Origin: Pseudomonadota bacterium | GTDB taxonomy: Bacteria > Pseudomonadota > Alphaproteobacteria > Rhizobiales > Rhizobiaceae | Assembly: GCA_023393575.1 (NCBI GenBank) | Contig: JAEWKX010000124.1 | Location: 1 to 9,007, forward strand | Direction of reading: 5' to 3' | Length of the DNA: 9,007 nt | Shown: positions 8,243 to 9,007 of the stretch, one piece after another | How positions within the stretch are numbered: the stretch's first letter is position 1 | Layout of the letters: each line of letters begins with the position of its first letter | The notes under the pieces: generated by a model | Told to the model about the DNA's origin: nothing | What the model saw: only the letters and a program-made list of their open reading frames with translations | Database searches by the model: none | Position numbers and translations under genes: made by a program

Positions 8243-8250
8243 CCTCCTCC
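8243..8250 (-). promoter_or_regulatory. Strong ribosome binding site of the dehydratase gene
   Basis: The minus strand reads GGAGGAGG, eight bases before ATG 8234. This nearly ideal site decides the start against the in-frame ATG at 8270. Neighbouring CCTC upstream could pair with part of it. Confidence 0.8.
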
Positions 8251-8284
8251 CCGGAGGCTCCTGCGTTCATCGATATAGGTGTGT

Positions 8285-8986
8285 TCAGCGAGGTTCGTTT
8301 TCCATCCAGCGGCGCTTGGATTCCTCCAAATGCGCATGCATCATCGCCTGGGCGAGAAGCGGATCGCGGGCTTCAACGGCGGCATATATCGCCTCATGCT
8401 CGCGGAGTGCATGACGCCAGGTCTCGGGCGTTTCGAACCGCGTACGGATCTGCGCCGAGATCGGGCTGTGGCGCTCGTCGAACAGGTCGCCGACGATGTG
8501 CGCCAGCACGGAATTTCCGCACTGTCCCGCAATGGTCAGATGAAACAGCCGATCCTGGTCGAGAGGCTTCCTGCCCGCCTCTATCTCGGTGCGCATCGCC
8601 TCGAGCGTTTCGCGCAGCAGGTCCAGCCCCCCGGGCGTGATCCTGGCGGCGGCAGCGAGCGTGACCGTTCCTTCGACGGCAGCCCTCGCCGCCATCAGTT
8701 CCACGGGACTCTCGCCCATCGAACCCGTCTGCCAAAGCCGGCGTTCCGCTTCCGCCGTGATGTAGATACCGGAGCCCATGCGGATCTCGACGCTGCCTTC
8801 GATCTCCAGCGCGATCAGGGCTTCCCGCAGGGACGGTCTCGATACCCCGAGCTGCTGGGCGAGGTCCCTTTCCGCCGGCAGGCGCGCGCCCGGTGCGAAA
8901 TGCCCACCCTGGATCAGCGTCCGTATCTGGTCGGCAATCTGCTGGTAGAGCCGCCGCGGCTCCGCCGCCTTGATGGATCCGTTCAT
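8285..8986 (-). CDS. GntR-family (FadR subfamily, FCD domain) transcriptional regulator
   Basis: A 233-residue DNA-binding regulator, probably a dimer that releases its operator when it binds a sugar-acid ligand. The N-terminal winged helix-turn-helix spans about 12-76, with RLPAERDLAQQLGVSR and PSLREAL as the recognition region and GSGIYI as the wing. The all-helical FCD ligand domain spans about 95-225 and keeps the usual metal-site set Asp145, His149, His197 and His219, with Asn158 in the GNS motif. Length is normal for the subfamily, which also contains UxuR and ExuR of hexuronate catabolism. ATG 8986 is the first possible start: an in-frame TGA lies just upstream at 8996-8998, with no start codon between. 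An AGGA is 13 bases away, a weak site. Being upstream of and co-oriented with the dehydratase gene, it most likely controls that gene and itself. I found no clear GntR operator in the 50-base gap; the promoter lies beyond the right edge. Confidence 0.95.
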   Translation of the reverse strand: MNGSIKAAEPRRLYQQIADQIRTLIQGGHFAPGARLPAERDLAQQLGVSRPSLREALIALEIEGSVEIRMGSGIYITAEAERRLWQTGSMGESPVELMAARAAVEGTVTLAAAARITPGGLDLLRETLEAMRTEIEAGRKPLDQDRLFHLTIAGQCGNSVLAHIVGDLFDERHSPISAQIRTRFETPETWRHALREHEAIYAAVEARDPLLAQAMMHAHLEESKRRWMENEPR

Positions 8987-9007
8987 GGGTTTCGATCATT
9001 CCTGCAA

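Noticed and set aside
8394..8999. 201-codon minus-strand frame overlapping gntR with an ATG next to AGGA
   Set aside because: It is out of frame with the regulator, gives a non-family R/G/A-rich product, and its AGGA abuts the ATG with no spacer.

Overview
The window is a GC-rich, densely coding piece of bacterial chromosome. Gene content and protein style (an SLC5-fused hybrid kinase, a UxaA/GarD dehydratase with an FCD-type GntR regulator, an OpgC-family protein, CTTG-type promoter elements) suggest an alphaproteobacterium, probably of the Rhizobiales or a related order. That placement is inferred from the style of the proteins, not from a marker gene. There is no rRNA, tRNA, CRISPR array, insertion sequence or phage gene.

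Layout. Bases 1-1096 (minus) hold most of a PLP-dependent class I/II aminotransferase whose C-terminus is cut by the window edge. Bases 1191-1619 (minus) encode the large-conductance mechanosensitive channel MscL. A 167-base divergent interval (1620-1786) follows. Bases 1787-5296 (plus) encode a 1169-residue membrane hybrid histidine kinase: a 13-helix SLC5/sodium-solute-symporter domain, a STAC-like linker, PAS, HisKA, HATPase and a C-terminal receiver. Bases 5472-6680 (plus) encode an OpgC-family multi-pass membrane acyltransferase. Convergent to it, 6702-8234 (minus) encodes a full-length UxaA/GarD-type sugar-acid dehydratase, preceded at 8285-8986 (minus) by its likely regulator, a GntR/FadR-subfamily protein with an FCD ligand domain.

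How they fit together. gntR and the dehydratase are 50 bases apart on one strand and look like a small sugar-acid catabolic operon. The kinase belongs to the CbrA/CrbS group, which in other proteobacteria couples nutrient state (histidine, acetate) to transcription of carbon-use genes; no partner response regulator lies in the window. MscL (relief of hypo-osmotic pressure) and OpgC (decoration of osmoregulated periplasmic glucans) both belong to osmotic adaptation and flank the kinase, but shared control is only a guess. Non-coding sequence is limited to six short gaps, the longest 175 bases. The best structure in them is a 12-pair hairpin at the convergent ends of opgC and the dehydratase gene. 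I see ordinary, well-conserved gene families here and no convincing new system; the findings are modest.
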